A stretch of 40,396 bases of DNA from Pseudomonadota bacterium (GTDB taxonomy: Bacteria > Pseudomonadota > Gammaproteobacteria > Steroidobacterales > Steroidobacteraceae), in assembly GCA_023433705.1 (NCBI GenBank), contig JAEYUC010000059.1:1-40396 (forward strand), written 5' to 3'. Under the pieces are notes generated by a model, which made no database searches, was not told where the DNA came from, and saw only the letters and a list, made by a program, of their open reading frames with translations. Made by a program: the position numbers and the translations under genes. Each line of letters opens with the position of its first letter. The stretch's first letter is position 1. Of this stretch, positions 34,387 to 40,396 are shown in pieces.

Positions 34387-35229
34387 ATGCGCTGGCGCGA
34401 AAGTCGACAAAGTCGCAACGTCCAGGACTACCGCGGTCGCTCCACCGGGCGACCCGGCATGAAGTTCGGCATCGGCGGCGGCATCATCGCGCTGCTCGCG
34501 GCGTATTTCCTCGGCGTCGATCCGCGCGTCATCATGGGCCTGATGGGCGAAGGCGGCGGCGCGCAGACCGAAGAGCAGATCGAGGCGGGCACGCCCGGTG
34601 ACGAGGTCGGACAGTTCGTTGCCGCCGTGCTCGGCGACACCGAGGACACCTGGAACGCGATCTTCGCGCAGGCCGGGCAGCAGTACCCGGCCCCCTATCT
34701 AGCCATCTTCGAGCAAGGCATCCACACGGCCTGCGGATCGGCGACGTCCGCGGTCGGGCCTTTCTACTGCCCCGCCGATCAGAAGGTCTACATCGATCTG
34801 CAATTCTTCCGTCAGCTCGAAACCGAGTTCGCCGCGCAGGGTGATTTCGCGAAGGCGTACGTGCTCGCGCACGAAGTCGGGCATCACGTGCAGACCGTGC
34901 TCGGCATTTCCGACAAGGTCCGCAACGCGCAGTCGCGCGCGTCGGAGGCGGAGGCCAACGCGTTGCAGGTGCGCATGGAGCTGCAGGCGGACTGCTTCGC
35001 GGGCATCTGGGCGCATCACGCCGATCGCGCGCGCGGCATCGTCGAAGCCGGTGACATCGACGCCGCGCTCGGCGCCGCGTCCGCGGTGGGCGACGACACG
35101 ATCCAGAAGCGCGTGCAGGGTCACGTGAACCAGGAATCCTTCACGCACGGCTCCGGCGCGCAGCGCCAGGAATGGTTCCGGCGCGGGTTCGAGTCGGGCA
35201 ACGTGCAGGCCTGCGACACTTTCCAGTAG
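34387..35229 (+). CDS. ypfJ: YpfJ/KPN_02809-family neutral zinc metallopeptidase
   Basis: A 280-residue membrane-anchored protein. The N-terminus MRWRESRQSRNVQDYRG matches the YpfJ start. One transmembrane helix follows (FGIGGGIIALLAAYFLGV). The catalytic zinc motif is LAHEVGHHVQ and the downstream ligand is in MELQADCFAGIWAHH. Conserved RVQGHVNQESFTHGSGAQRQ and WFRRGFESG complete the family signature. Substrates are unknown. It is followed by the GFA-family gene 9 bp later. Confidence 0.93.
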   Translation: MRWRESRQSRNVQDYRGRSTGRPGMKFGIGGGIIALLAAYFLGVDPRVIMGLMGEGGGAQTEEQIEAGTPGDEVGQFVAAVLGDTEDTWNAIFAQAGQQYPAPYLAIFEQGIHTACGSATSAVGPFYCPADQKVYIDLQFFRQLETEFAAQGDFAKAYVLAHEVGHHVQTVLGISDKVRNAQSRASEAEANALQVRMELQADCFAGIWAHHADRARGIVEAGDIDAALGAASAVGDDTIQKRVQGHVNQESFTHGSGAQRQEWFRRGFESGNVQACDTFQ

Positions 35230-35238
35230 CGTTCCGGG

Positions 35239-35703
35239 ATGAGCACGGGCCGCAAACCAGTCGCGACCGGTGGGTGCCAGTGCGGCGCAGTGCGTTACGC
35301 GTTCTACGCTCCGCTGGAGAACACGCACGTGTGTCACTGCCGCATGTGCCAGCGCGCCACGGGCGGCATATTCGCGGCGCTCGCCGGCGGCTCGCCCGAC
35401 AACTTCGAGTGGACGCACGGCGTGCCCAGCTTCTTCGCGAGCTCGAACCTCGCGCAACGCGGATTCTGCGCGGCCTGCGGCACCCCGCTCTCGTTCAAGT
35501 ACAACATCGCGAGCGCACGCATCTACACGACGATCGGATCGCTCGATCGACCCGAGGACGCACCGATCGTGAAGCAGTTCGGAATCGAGAGCCGGCTGCC
35601 GTGGGTGAAGTTCTGCGAGGACGTGCCGGGCGAACGCACCGGCGAGTCCGTCGCCGAGCAGGAATTCCTCGCGAAAATGCAGGGCCACCAGCGCCCGTTC
35701 TAG
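35239..35703 (+). CDS. GFA-family protein (glutathione-dependent formaldehyde-activating-like)
   Basis: A 154-residue zinc-binding protein. The cysteine pattern is GGCQCGAVRYAF, CHCRMC and FCAACGTPLSF, which matches the Mss4-like GFA fold with two zinc sites. The family includes the glutathione-formaldehyde enzyme of Paracoccus, but most members are uncharacterised, so no reaction is assigned. It begins 9 nt after ypfJ and probably shares its transcript. Confidence 0.9.
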   Translation: MSTGRKPVATGGCQCGAVRYAFYAPLENTHVCHCRMCQRATGGIFAALAGGSPDNFEWTHGVPSFFASSNLAQRGFCAACGTPLSFKYNIASARIYTTIGSLDRPEDAPIVKQFGIESRLPWVKFCEDVPGERTGESVAEQEFLAKMQGHQRPF

Positions 35704-35706
35704 CTA

Positions 35707-35825
35707 GTGGGGATGGCGGTGCCGGTGTAAAAAGTGGGGAAAACGCGGCCCGCGCGCCGACTTGTCCCCACCTTTTACACCGGCACCGCTATCCCCACTT
35801 TTTACACCGGCACGGCTATCCCCAC
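35707..35825. repeat. REP-like repeat cluster with an inverted pair and a third copy
   Basis: A 34-bp unit starting GTGGGGATGGCGGTGCCGG (35707-35740) is repeated as an inverted copy at 35765-35798 with two differences. A partial third copy follows directly, in the same direction as the second (35799-35825). All share TGCCGGTGTAAAA and the GTGGGGAT end. The cluster separates the GFA gene from the membrane/XRE operon and resembles a BIME. It is unrelated in sequence to the 26334 element. Confidence 0.8.
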
Positions 35826-35830
35826 CCCCC

Positions 35831-35890
35831 CTGTAAAGCATGCTTGACAGGCCATTTCGGACTGTCTAACCTGTCAAGCATCCTTTACAG
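35831..35890 (+). promoter_or_regulatory. promoter with two tandem palindromic operators for the membrane/XRE operon
   Basis: Operator 1 is TGTAAAGCATGCTTGACA (35832-35849) and operator 2 is TGTCAAGCATCCTTTACA (35872-35889). Both fit TGTMAAG-N4-CTTKACA and are 40 bp apart start to start. TTGACA (35844-35849) within operator 1 is a perfect -35; a -10-like TAACCT (35867-35872) follows at 17 bp, touching operator 2. Binding at either site should block polymerase. The XRE protein encoded 400 bp downstream is the likely ligand, giving autoregulation. Confidence 0.75.
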
Positions 35891-35907
35891 GCTGCGGAGA
35901 CCGGGTG

Positions 35908-36297
35908 ATGCGACACATCGAGGCCATGCGGCGATACCACTGGGAGCTCGCGGGAGCCTTGCTGCTCTACACGGCGGTGCTGTTCGGCTCGATCAAGCTG
36001 GCCGAGCCGATGGATCCCGGTCCCACGCGCACCGCGCTGCTGATCTCGCCAGCGATTCCGATTGCAATCGCGGTTTGGGTGATCGTGCGTGGGTTCCGCC
36101 GCATGGATGAATTCATCCGGCTGCGCACACTCGAGAACATCGGAATCTCGTTCGCCGTGACGGCGGGCTGGACGCTCACGTATGGATTCCTCGAAGGCGC
36201 GGGCTTCCCGAGGTTGACCATGTTCTGGGTATGGCCGGTCATGGGCGCGATCTGGGCGACGCTGTCCATCGTGCGCGGCGGAACCTGGCGGCGATGA
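35908..36297 (+). CDS. small multi-pass membrane protein co-encoded with an XRE regulator
   Basis: A 129-residue protein with about four hydrophobic segments: ELAGALLLYTAVLFGSIKLA, ALLISPAIPIAIAVWVIV, NIGISFAVTAGWTLTYGFL and MFWVWPVMGAIWATLSIV. The function is not recognised. GGAG lies 8 nt before the ATG at 35908; a GTG immediately upstream is also in frame. The stop overlaps the XRE gene start by 4 bp (ATGA), implying coupled translation. Such membrane protein/XRE pairs recur in bacteria and may link the membrane to gene control. Confidence 0.82.
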   Translation: MRHIEAMRRYHWELAGALLLYTAVLFGSIKLAEPMDPGPTRTALLISPAIPIAIAVWVIVRGFRRMDEFIRLRTLENIGISFAVTAGWTLTYGFLEGAGFPRLTMFWVWPVMGAIWATLSIVRGGTWRR

Positions 36298-36485
36298 AAA
36301 ACATTGTCCGCCAACTGCGCATGGAGCGCGGCTGGAGCCAGGGCGAACTCGCCGACCAGCTCGAAGTTTCACGTCAGACCATCAATGCCATCGAGACCGA
36401 AAAGTATGACCCGAGCCTGCCACTCGCCTTCGCGTTGGCAAAGCTCTTCGACAAGCCGATCGAAAAGATCTTTCTAACGGAGTAA
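36294..36485 (+). CDS. XRE-family helix-turn-helix regulator
   Basis: A 63-residue single-domain regulator. RQLRMERGWSQGELADQLEVSRQTINAIETEKYDPSLPLAF contains the classic HTH (WSQGELADQLEVSRQTINAIE), with SRQTIN as the recognition helix. The C-terminal LFDKPIEKIFLTE is typical of this small YozG-like group. The start at 36294 overlaps the preceding stop. It likely binds the paired operators at 35832 and 35872. The next gene starts 6 nt after its stop and may be in the same transcript. Confidence 0.92.
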   Translation: MKNIVRQLRMERGWSQGELADQLEVSRQTINAIETEKYDPSLPLAFALAKLFDKPIEKIFLTE

Positions 36486-36490
36486 CAACC

Positions 36491-37390
36491 ATGTTTCGCA
36501 AGACTTTCGCGGGCTTCGCGCTCGCGCTCTCCCTGCTCGCGCCCGCGTTTGGCGCGGATTCGAAGTTCGAAGCCGGCGCGCTCGCCGTCGAACAGGTTTC
36601 CGACAAGGGGCCGGCGGTCATCCTGATACCGGGGCTCGCGAGCGGCTCGTGGGTGTGGAAGGACACGGCCGAGCGGCTGCGCGGCACGCACTCGGTCTAT
36701 CTACTGACGCTGCCTGGATTCGATGGACGGCCGCGCGATGCGAATGCGACCTTCGAGTCGGTGCAGGAAGATCTGCTCGGCCTGATCGAGTCCCGCAAGA
36801 TCGCGAAGCCGGTACTGGTCGGGCACAGCCTTGGCGGCATCCTGTCGCTGGCGTTCGCGACGCAGCATTCGGACAGGATCGCGGGCGTAGTCGCGGTCGA
36901 CGGCTTGCCGGTATTTCCGGGCACGGAACGCATGACGGGAGATCGCGCGCCGCTCGCTGCCAACATTCGCGCACAGATGTCGGGAACGCGCGCGCAGTTC
37001 GTCGCCGGGCAGCAGGCGTACATGCGGCAGATCGGCAGCATCGACGAGAGCACCGCGACGAAGCTAGCGGAGCTGTCGAGCCGCAGCGACGCCGAAGCCA
37101 CGGCCGAGTTCGCGGCGCAGGTGATGGCGCTCGACCTGCGCCCCAAGCTCGCCGGCATCAAGGTGCCTGTGGTCGAGATGTCGCCGTTCTACGCCCCGGA
37201 CCTGGCCGCGATGGGCGTCGACGAGGCCGGCAAGGCCAACTACTACCGGATGTTGCTGACCGGGGTGGAGAAGCTGGAGGTGGTTTCCGTCTCGCCCGCG
37301 CGTCACTTCGTGATGTTCGATCAGCCGGACAAGTTCGCGGCGGCGCTCGACGGGGCGCTGAAGTCCGCGTTCGCAGCGCTCGATCGGTGA
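36491..37390 (+). CDS. exported alpha/beta hydrolase
   Basis: A 299-residue protein with signal peptide KTFAGFALALSLLAPAFGA. The oxyanion-hole region is ILIPGLASGSWVW, the nucleophile elbow VGHSLGGILS, and a late His lies in SPARHFVMFDQP. The length and layout match periplasmic esterase/lipase-like hydrolases; the substrate is unknown. GGAG lies 8 nt upstream of the ATG, and the gene follows the XRE regulator by 5 nt, so it may belong to that operon and its control. Confidence 0.88.
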   Translation: MFRKTFAGFALALSLLAPAFGADSKFEAGALAVEQVSDKGPAVILIPGLASGSWVWKDTAERLRGTHSVYLLTLPGFDGRPRDANATFESVQEDLLGLIESRKIAKPVLVGHSLGGILSLAFATQHSDRIAGVVAVDGLPVFPGTERMTGDRAPLAANIRAQMSGTRAQFVAGQQAYMRQIGSIDESTATKLAELSSRSDAEATAEFAAQVMALDLRPKLAGIKVPVVEMSPFYAPDLAAMGVDEAGKANYYRMLLTGVEKLEVVSVSPARHFVMFDQPDKFAAALDGALKSAFAALDR

Positions 37391-37451
37391 CTCGCGGCTG
37401 ATCCGAACCTTGCGGCTGCCGGTCGACGCAGGTCACGGATGGGGCTTCGCG

Positions 37452-37778
37452 TCACCCTCGTGGCGCCTGCTCGCGATCATGCATCCCGTAGTCGCGCAAC
37501 ACCGCGCATACGCGCAGGCGGTAGTCGGCGAACAGACCGGCTCTGCCTGCGCGTTGCGCCCGACGGTGGGCATCGAAATTCCGCCACTCCCGCACTGCGT
37601 CCTCATCGCGCCAGCAGGACATCGACAGAAGCTTGGTCGGAGCCGTGAGGCTCTGGAACCTTTCGATGGATATGAAGCCGTCTATCTTCTCGAGCTCCGG
37701 ACGCAATGCCGCCGCCAGCTGCAGGTAGTCTTCCGCGCCCTGTGAATGGGGTTCAACCTCGAACAGGACGACTATCAT
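37452..37778 (-). CDS. ABM-domain protein (antibiotic-biosynthesis-monooxygenase-like)
   Basis: A 108-residue dimeric alpha/beta ferredoxin-like protein. VVLFEVEPHSQGAEDYLQLA starts the fold, followed by LEKIDGFISIERFQSLTAP and LLSMSCWRDEDAVREWRNF, the ABM signature; HRRAQRAGRAGLFADYRLR closes it. Family members oxidise small aromatics or degrade haem, but many have no known activity. Its start overlaps the NIPSNAP stop by 4 bp, so the two form a coupled pair probably controlled by the divergent ArsR-like regulator. Confidence 0.88.
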   Translation of the reverse strand: MIVVLFEVEPHSQGAEDYLQLAAALRPELEKIDGFISIERFQSLTAPTKLLSMSCWRDEDAVREWRNFDAHRRAQRAGRAGLFADYRLRVCAVLRDYGMHDREQAPRG

Positions 37779-38095
37779 GGAGCGACCGGTTCGAGAAACG
37801 TACGCGTCTCACGCAGGATGAACCGTCGCTCTTGCGCGAAATCGAAATTCGCCCGCCCCTCCGGGTCGGCTTTGAGGCGAGTGCGGTAGGCCTCATATGC
37901 CGCCAGCGAATCGAAGCCCACCAGGCCCCAGCCCTCGTAATTGGTTCCTTCGAACGGCAGGAAGTACCCCAGGAGCCTGCCGCCGCAACGAGGGATGATG
38001 CGATGCCAGTTGCGCGCGTACTCGAGGAACGCGGCGCGCTGGAAAGGATCGATCTCGTATCGGATGAAACACACGATCGCCATGTCGAGGAGCAT
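37775..38095 (-). CDS. NIPSNAP-family protein
   Basis: A 106-residue protein. IVCFIRYEIDPFQRAAFLEY, then ARNWHRIIPRCGGRLLGYFLP, is the NIPSNAP pattern, ending with DSLAAYEAYRTRLKADPEGR. It shares the dimeric ferredoxin-like fold with the adjacent ABM protein. The biochemical role is unknown. The start is either ATG at 38095 or ATG at 38083; neither has a strong site. It is divergent from the ArsR-like gene, and an operator lies in the 41-bp gap. Confidence 0.85.
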   Translation of the reverse strand: MLLDMAIVCFIRYEIDPFQRAAFLEYARNWHRIIPRCGGRLLGYFLPFEGTNYEGWGLVGFDSLAAYEAYRTRLKADPEGRANFDFAQERRFILRETRTFLEPVAP

Positions 38096-38110
38096 AGGAG
38101 CTTTCGGTGC

Positions 38111-38134
38111 TTCGATGGTTCGTCTACCATCGAA
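38111..38134. promoter_or_regulatory. 24-bp palindromic operator between the NIPSNAP pair and the ArsR-like gene
   Basis: TTCGATGGT (38111-38119) and ACCATCGAA (38126-38134) are perfect inverted 9-bp arms separated by 6 bp. The site ends 2 bp before the regulator's ATG and 16 bp from the NIPSNAP start, so a bound repressor would cover both promoters. The ArsR-like protein is the natural candidate. Confidence 0.7.
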
Positions 38135-38136
38135 CC

Positions 38137-38817
38137 ATGGCCGACGGTCCCAACATTGCGCGTATCGCCGCGCTGATCGGCGATCCGGCGCGCGCGGAGA
38201 TGCTGACGGGATTGATGGCGGACCGCGCGCTGACCGCCACCGAACTGTCGTCGCTGGCTGGGGTGTCGAAGCAAACCGCCAGTTCGCACCTGGCGAAGCT
38301 GCTCGATGCGAAGTTGGTCGAAGTCACGGCGCAGGGTCGGCATCGATACTTCAAGCTCGCGAATCGCGACGTCGCTCGCCTGCTCGAGTCGTTGATGGGC
38401 GTGGCGTTTCGCACCGGATCCGTGCGCCTGCGCTCGGGACCGCGCGAGCCGGCATTGCGCAAGGCGCGAGTCTGCTACGACCATCTCGCCGGCGAGCTCG
38501 CCGTGTTGCTGTACGAGGCGCTGATCGCACGGCGCGTATTTCGCTCGGATCCGGAAGCGTTCGAGCTCACGCCCTCGGGTGCGCGGTGGTTCGAGGATTT
38601 CGGCGTGGACGTTACCGCCGCCCGTGCGCAGCGGCGCACCTTGTGCCGGCCCTGCCTCGACTGGGGCGAGCGGCGGAATCATCTCGGCGGCGCACTCGGC
38701 AGCGCACTGTTGCAGCGGTTCTACGCGTTGCGGTGGTCCAGGCCGACGCGCGATTCGCGTGTAGTCAGCTTCACGGCGCGCGGCGAAGCCGAGCTGCGCC
38801 GGTTGTTCACTGCCTGA
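38137..38817 (+). CDS. ArsR-like winged-helix transcriptional regulator
   Basis: A 226-residue regulator. The N-terminal winged helix is clear: IARIAALIGDPARAEMLTGL, then LTATELSSLAGVSKQTASSH, then LAKLLDAKLVEVTAQGRHRYFKLA. The C-terminal extension contains CYDHLAGELAVLLYEALI, the motif RTLCRPCLDWGERRNHLGG with two cysteines that could sense thiols or metals, and LGSALLQRFYALRW. The ATG at 38137 is chosen because an upstream in-frame codon at 38107 overlaps the operator. It probably represses the divergent NIPSNAP-ABM pair and itself. Confidence 0.87.
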   Translation: MADGPNIARIAALIGDPARAEMLTGLMADRALTATELSSLAGVSKQTASSHLAKLLDAKLVEVTAQGRHRYFKLANRDVARLLESLMGVAFRTGSVRLRSGPREPALRKARVCYDHLAGELAVLLYEALIARRVFRSDPEAFELTPSGARWFEDFGVDVTAARAQRRTLCRPCLDWGERRNHLGGALGSALLQRFYALRWSRPTRDSRVVSFTARGEAELRRLFTA

Positions 38818-39205
38818 GCTGAATCAGGTCCCAGAGCGTGCCGTAGAGATCCTTGAACACGGCGGCGGTGCCGAACGGCGCCTCGGACGGATCGCGCACG
38901 AAGTCGATGCCCTGCGCCTTGTAAGCGCGGTAGTCGCGCCAGACGTCGTCGGTGTAAAGAAACAGGAACACGCGGCCGCCGGTCTGGTTGCCGATGCGCG
39001 AGGTCTGAGCATCACCCACACCACGCGCCAGCAATAGTTTGGCTCCGCCTTCCCCGCCAGGTGGTTCGATCACCACCCAGCGCTTGTTCTGCTCCGGAAC
39101 GAAGCTGTCTTCGACCAGCTTGAAGCCGAGTTTGCCGATGTAGAACGCGAGCGCCTCGTCGTAGTCACGGACGACGAGAGAGACCATGCCGAGGCGTTGA
39201 TTCAA
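38807..39205 (-). CDS. VOC-family (glyoxalase/bleomycin-resistance-like) protein
   Basis: A 132-residue protein. It opens NQRLGMVSLVVRDYDEALAF, then YIGKLGFKLVEDS, and has FLFLYTDDVWRDYRAYKAQG and DLYGTLWDLIQ, the paired beta-alpha-beta-beta-beta motifs of the VOC superfamily. The TTG start at 39205 is preferred to ATG at 39187 because relatives begin MNQRLG and GGGG lies upstream. Activity is not predicted; VOC proteins include glyoxalases and dioxygenases. It overlaps the ArsR-like gene by 11 bp and lies downstream of the redoxin gene on the same strand. Confidence 0.85.
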   Translation of the reverse strand: MNQRLGMVSLVVRDYDEALAFYIGKLGFKLVEDSFVPEQNKRWVVIEPPGGEGGAKLLLARGVGDAQTSRIGNQTGGRVFLFLYTDDVWRDYRAYKAQGIDFVRDPSEAPFGTAAVFKDLYGTLWDLIQLRQ

Positions 39206-39240
39206 GACTGACCCCTTTTTCTGGGAAACGGGGGCCGCCC

Positions 39241-40392
39241 CTAATTCGGCTTCACGGGGCTCAGGCCGCCCCAGGGTTTGATGCGATTCAACTCCGGCAC
39301 TATCGCGCGGCGCATCTTGAGGAAGCTCAGCTCGCCGTACTCGCGGTAGATGACCTCGCCCTTCTCGTTCACGATGATCGTGTAGGGCAGCTCGCCGCGC
39401 CACGCACTTTTGGGCTCGAACGCGTCGTACAACTCGTCCTTGTCGTTGCTTGCGAGGATGTAGTTCTTCGTCGAGGCGTGTTTCTTCGTGAGGAATTCCT
39501 TCACGGCCTCTTCCTGGTCGGGGTACTCGGCGGCGATCGTGACCATCTCGAACGGACGGCCGCGGAAGCGCAGGTTGTGCTCGACCAGCTCGTCGAACTC
39601 CGTGATGCACGGGCCGCACCAGGTCGCCCAGACGTTGATGAGGCGCAGCTTGCCGGAGTCCTTGTTTTCGCGGATCGCCTTGAGCGTCGCGGCATCGGCC
39701 TTCTCGAGCGTCACGGGTTCCGCGGCCCAGCGCGCCTTGTACTTCGCGTACTCGGAGACCTTGTCGGCCCATTTGACCGAGCAGCCGAACACGCGGGTGG
39801 ATGTGACCGGTGGCTCCTTGCCGGCAAGCAGCGCATCGATCGCGTTGCGCGTGTCGTGCTTGGTGGCGAGCGACTCGCGCTCCGATTCATCGATACGGCC
39901 TTCGAAGCGCAACTTGCGCGCCTTGTCGAAGATGAACACGTGCGGCGTCGCGACCGGGCCGTAGGCGCGCGACATCTCCTGCTTCGGGCCATCGTCCAGC
40001 CAGATGAAGTTGAATTTCTGGTCGCGCGCGCGTTCCTGCATTTCGGCGAAGGAGTCGGACAGGTCGCTCCAGGCGAGCTCGTCGAGACGCACCGCGGCCG
40101 CGTGGTTAGGGTTCACCGCGACGACGGTGACGTTCTTCGGCGTGTAGTCGACGACCAGCTTCTTGATGCGCTCCTGGTACGCCTGCGCGGTCGGGCAATG
40201 TGGGCAGGTGAACACGATGACGAGGATGTCCGCCTTGGCGAAACTCTTGTCGGTGTAGGTCTTGCCGTCGATGCCGGGCAGCGAGAAAGCCGGCATCGCC
40301 GAGCCGATCGGCAGCGTCGGCGGCTGCGAGTCCGCGGCGCTCACCGCGCCGGCAATGGTCGTCAGCAAGGCGAATACGAATCCACGACTCAT
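39241..40392 (-). CDS. exported protein with two thioredoxin-fold domains
   Basis: A 383-residue periplasmic protein with signal GFVFALLTTIAGAVSAA. The first domain is peroxiredoxin-like (SLPGIDGKTYTDKSFAKADI), with the redox pair in VFTCPHCPTAQ (Cys63/Cys66) and the conserved STRVFGCSVKW that marks this family. The second domain is TlpA-like with VWATWCGPCITEF (Cys259/Cys262) and ELPYTIIVNEKG containing the cis-Pro. The combination suggests a thiol-disulfide relay within one chain. The ATG lies 5 bp from the window end, so upstream context is unseen. The VOC gene follows 35 bp downstream. Confidence 0.9.
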   Translation of the reverse strand: MSRGFVFALLTTIAGAVSAADSQPPTLPIGSAMPAFSLPGIDGKTYTDKSFAKADILVIVFTCPHCPTAQAYQERIKKLVVDYTPKNVTVVAVNPNHAAAVRLDELAWSDLSDSFAEMQERARDQKFNFIWLDDGPKQEMSRAYGPVATPHVFIFDKARKLRFEGRIDESERESLATKHDTRNAIDALLAGKEPPVTSTRVFGCSVKWADKVSEYAKYKARWAAEPVTLEKADAATLKAIRENKDSGKLRLINVWATWCGPCITEFDELVEHNLRFRGRPFEMVTIAAEYPDQEEAVKEFLTKKHASTKNYILASNDKDELYDAFEPKSAWRGELPYTIIVNEKGEVIYREYGELSFLKMRRAIVPELNRIKPWGGLSPVKPN

Positions 40393-40396
40393 GTGT

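Noticed and set aside
35707..35825. CRISPR array
   Set aside because: Only three units in mixed orientation with no regular spacers and no cas genes; this fits a REP/BIME element.

Overview
This is a high-GC, densely coded stretch of a Gram-negative chromosome. TonB-dependent uptake, Tat signals, lipoboxes, HrpB, a YpfJ-type metallopeptidase, a yqjD/yqjE-like pair and REP-like repeats point to a proteobacterium, most likely a gammaproteobacterium near the Xanthomonadales/Steroidobacterales. That placement is inferred from gene content only. Nothing looks like a prophage, integrated plasmid, CRISPR array or rRNA operon.

Layout. 1-9.0 kb is a carbohydrate-flavoured block: a Tat-exported esterase, an outer-membrane-type small protein in an operon with a GH37 trehalase, a divergent TonB-dependent receptor, a six-hairpin glycosidase-like protein and a zinc alcohol dehydrogenase. 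9.1-14.8 kb carries a hybrid histidine kinase, a membrane-anchored alpha/beta hydrolase and an orphan GAF-GAF-PAS sensor. 14.8-19.7 kb is a maintenance/stress block: topoisomerase IB overlapping an ATP-dependent DNA ligase, a three-gene yqjD/yqjE-like membrane operon on the other strand, an SRPBCC protein and a DUF4136 lipoprotein. 19.8-24.3 kb holds a c-type-haem/FG-GAP protein, a GH43 glycosidase and a large secreted TPR-like protein.

The standout feature is at 24.8-25.1 kb on the minus strand. A tRNA with anticodon CAU, best read as tRNA-Ile2, is split immediately 3' of its anticodon by a 266-nt group I intron. The intron shows the P7 core, GAAA-capped P2 and P9 stems, a guide sequence pairing with the CAU exon end, and a terminal G. 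Its sequence resembles the Azoarcus tRNA-Ile intron, but it is longer. Divergent from it is an SPFH membrane protein with a small ribbon-helix-helix-like gene, whose putative promoter contains a 12-bp perfect palindrome.

26.3-40.4 kb contains a thioredoxin-like lipoprotein divergent from a PhoX phosphatase, a DUF2799 lipoprotein, a quinone-oxidoreductase-like enzyme, HrpB, YpfJ and a GFA-family protein. It continues with a repeat cluster, a self-regulated-looking membrane protein/XRE operon with two tandem operators, a secreted hydrolase, a NIPSNAP/ABM pair divergent from an ArsR-like regulator with a clear operator, a VOC protein and a double-thioredoxin-fold protein. Two different REP-like inverted repeats lie at 26.3 and 35.7 kb, and a 29-bp dispersed repeat occurs at 13.0 and 21.3 kb.
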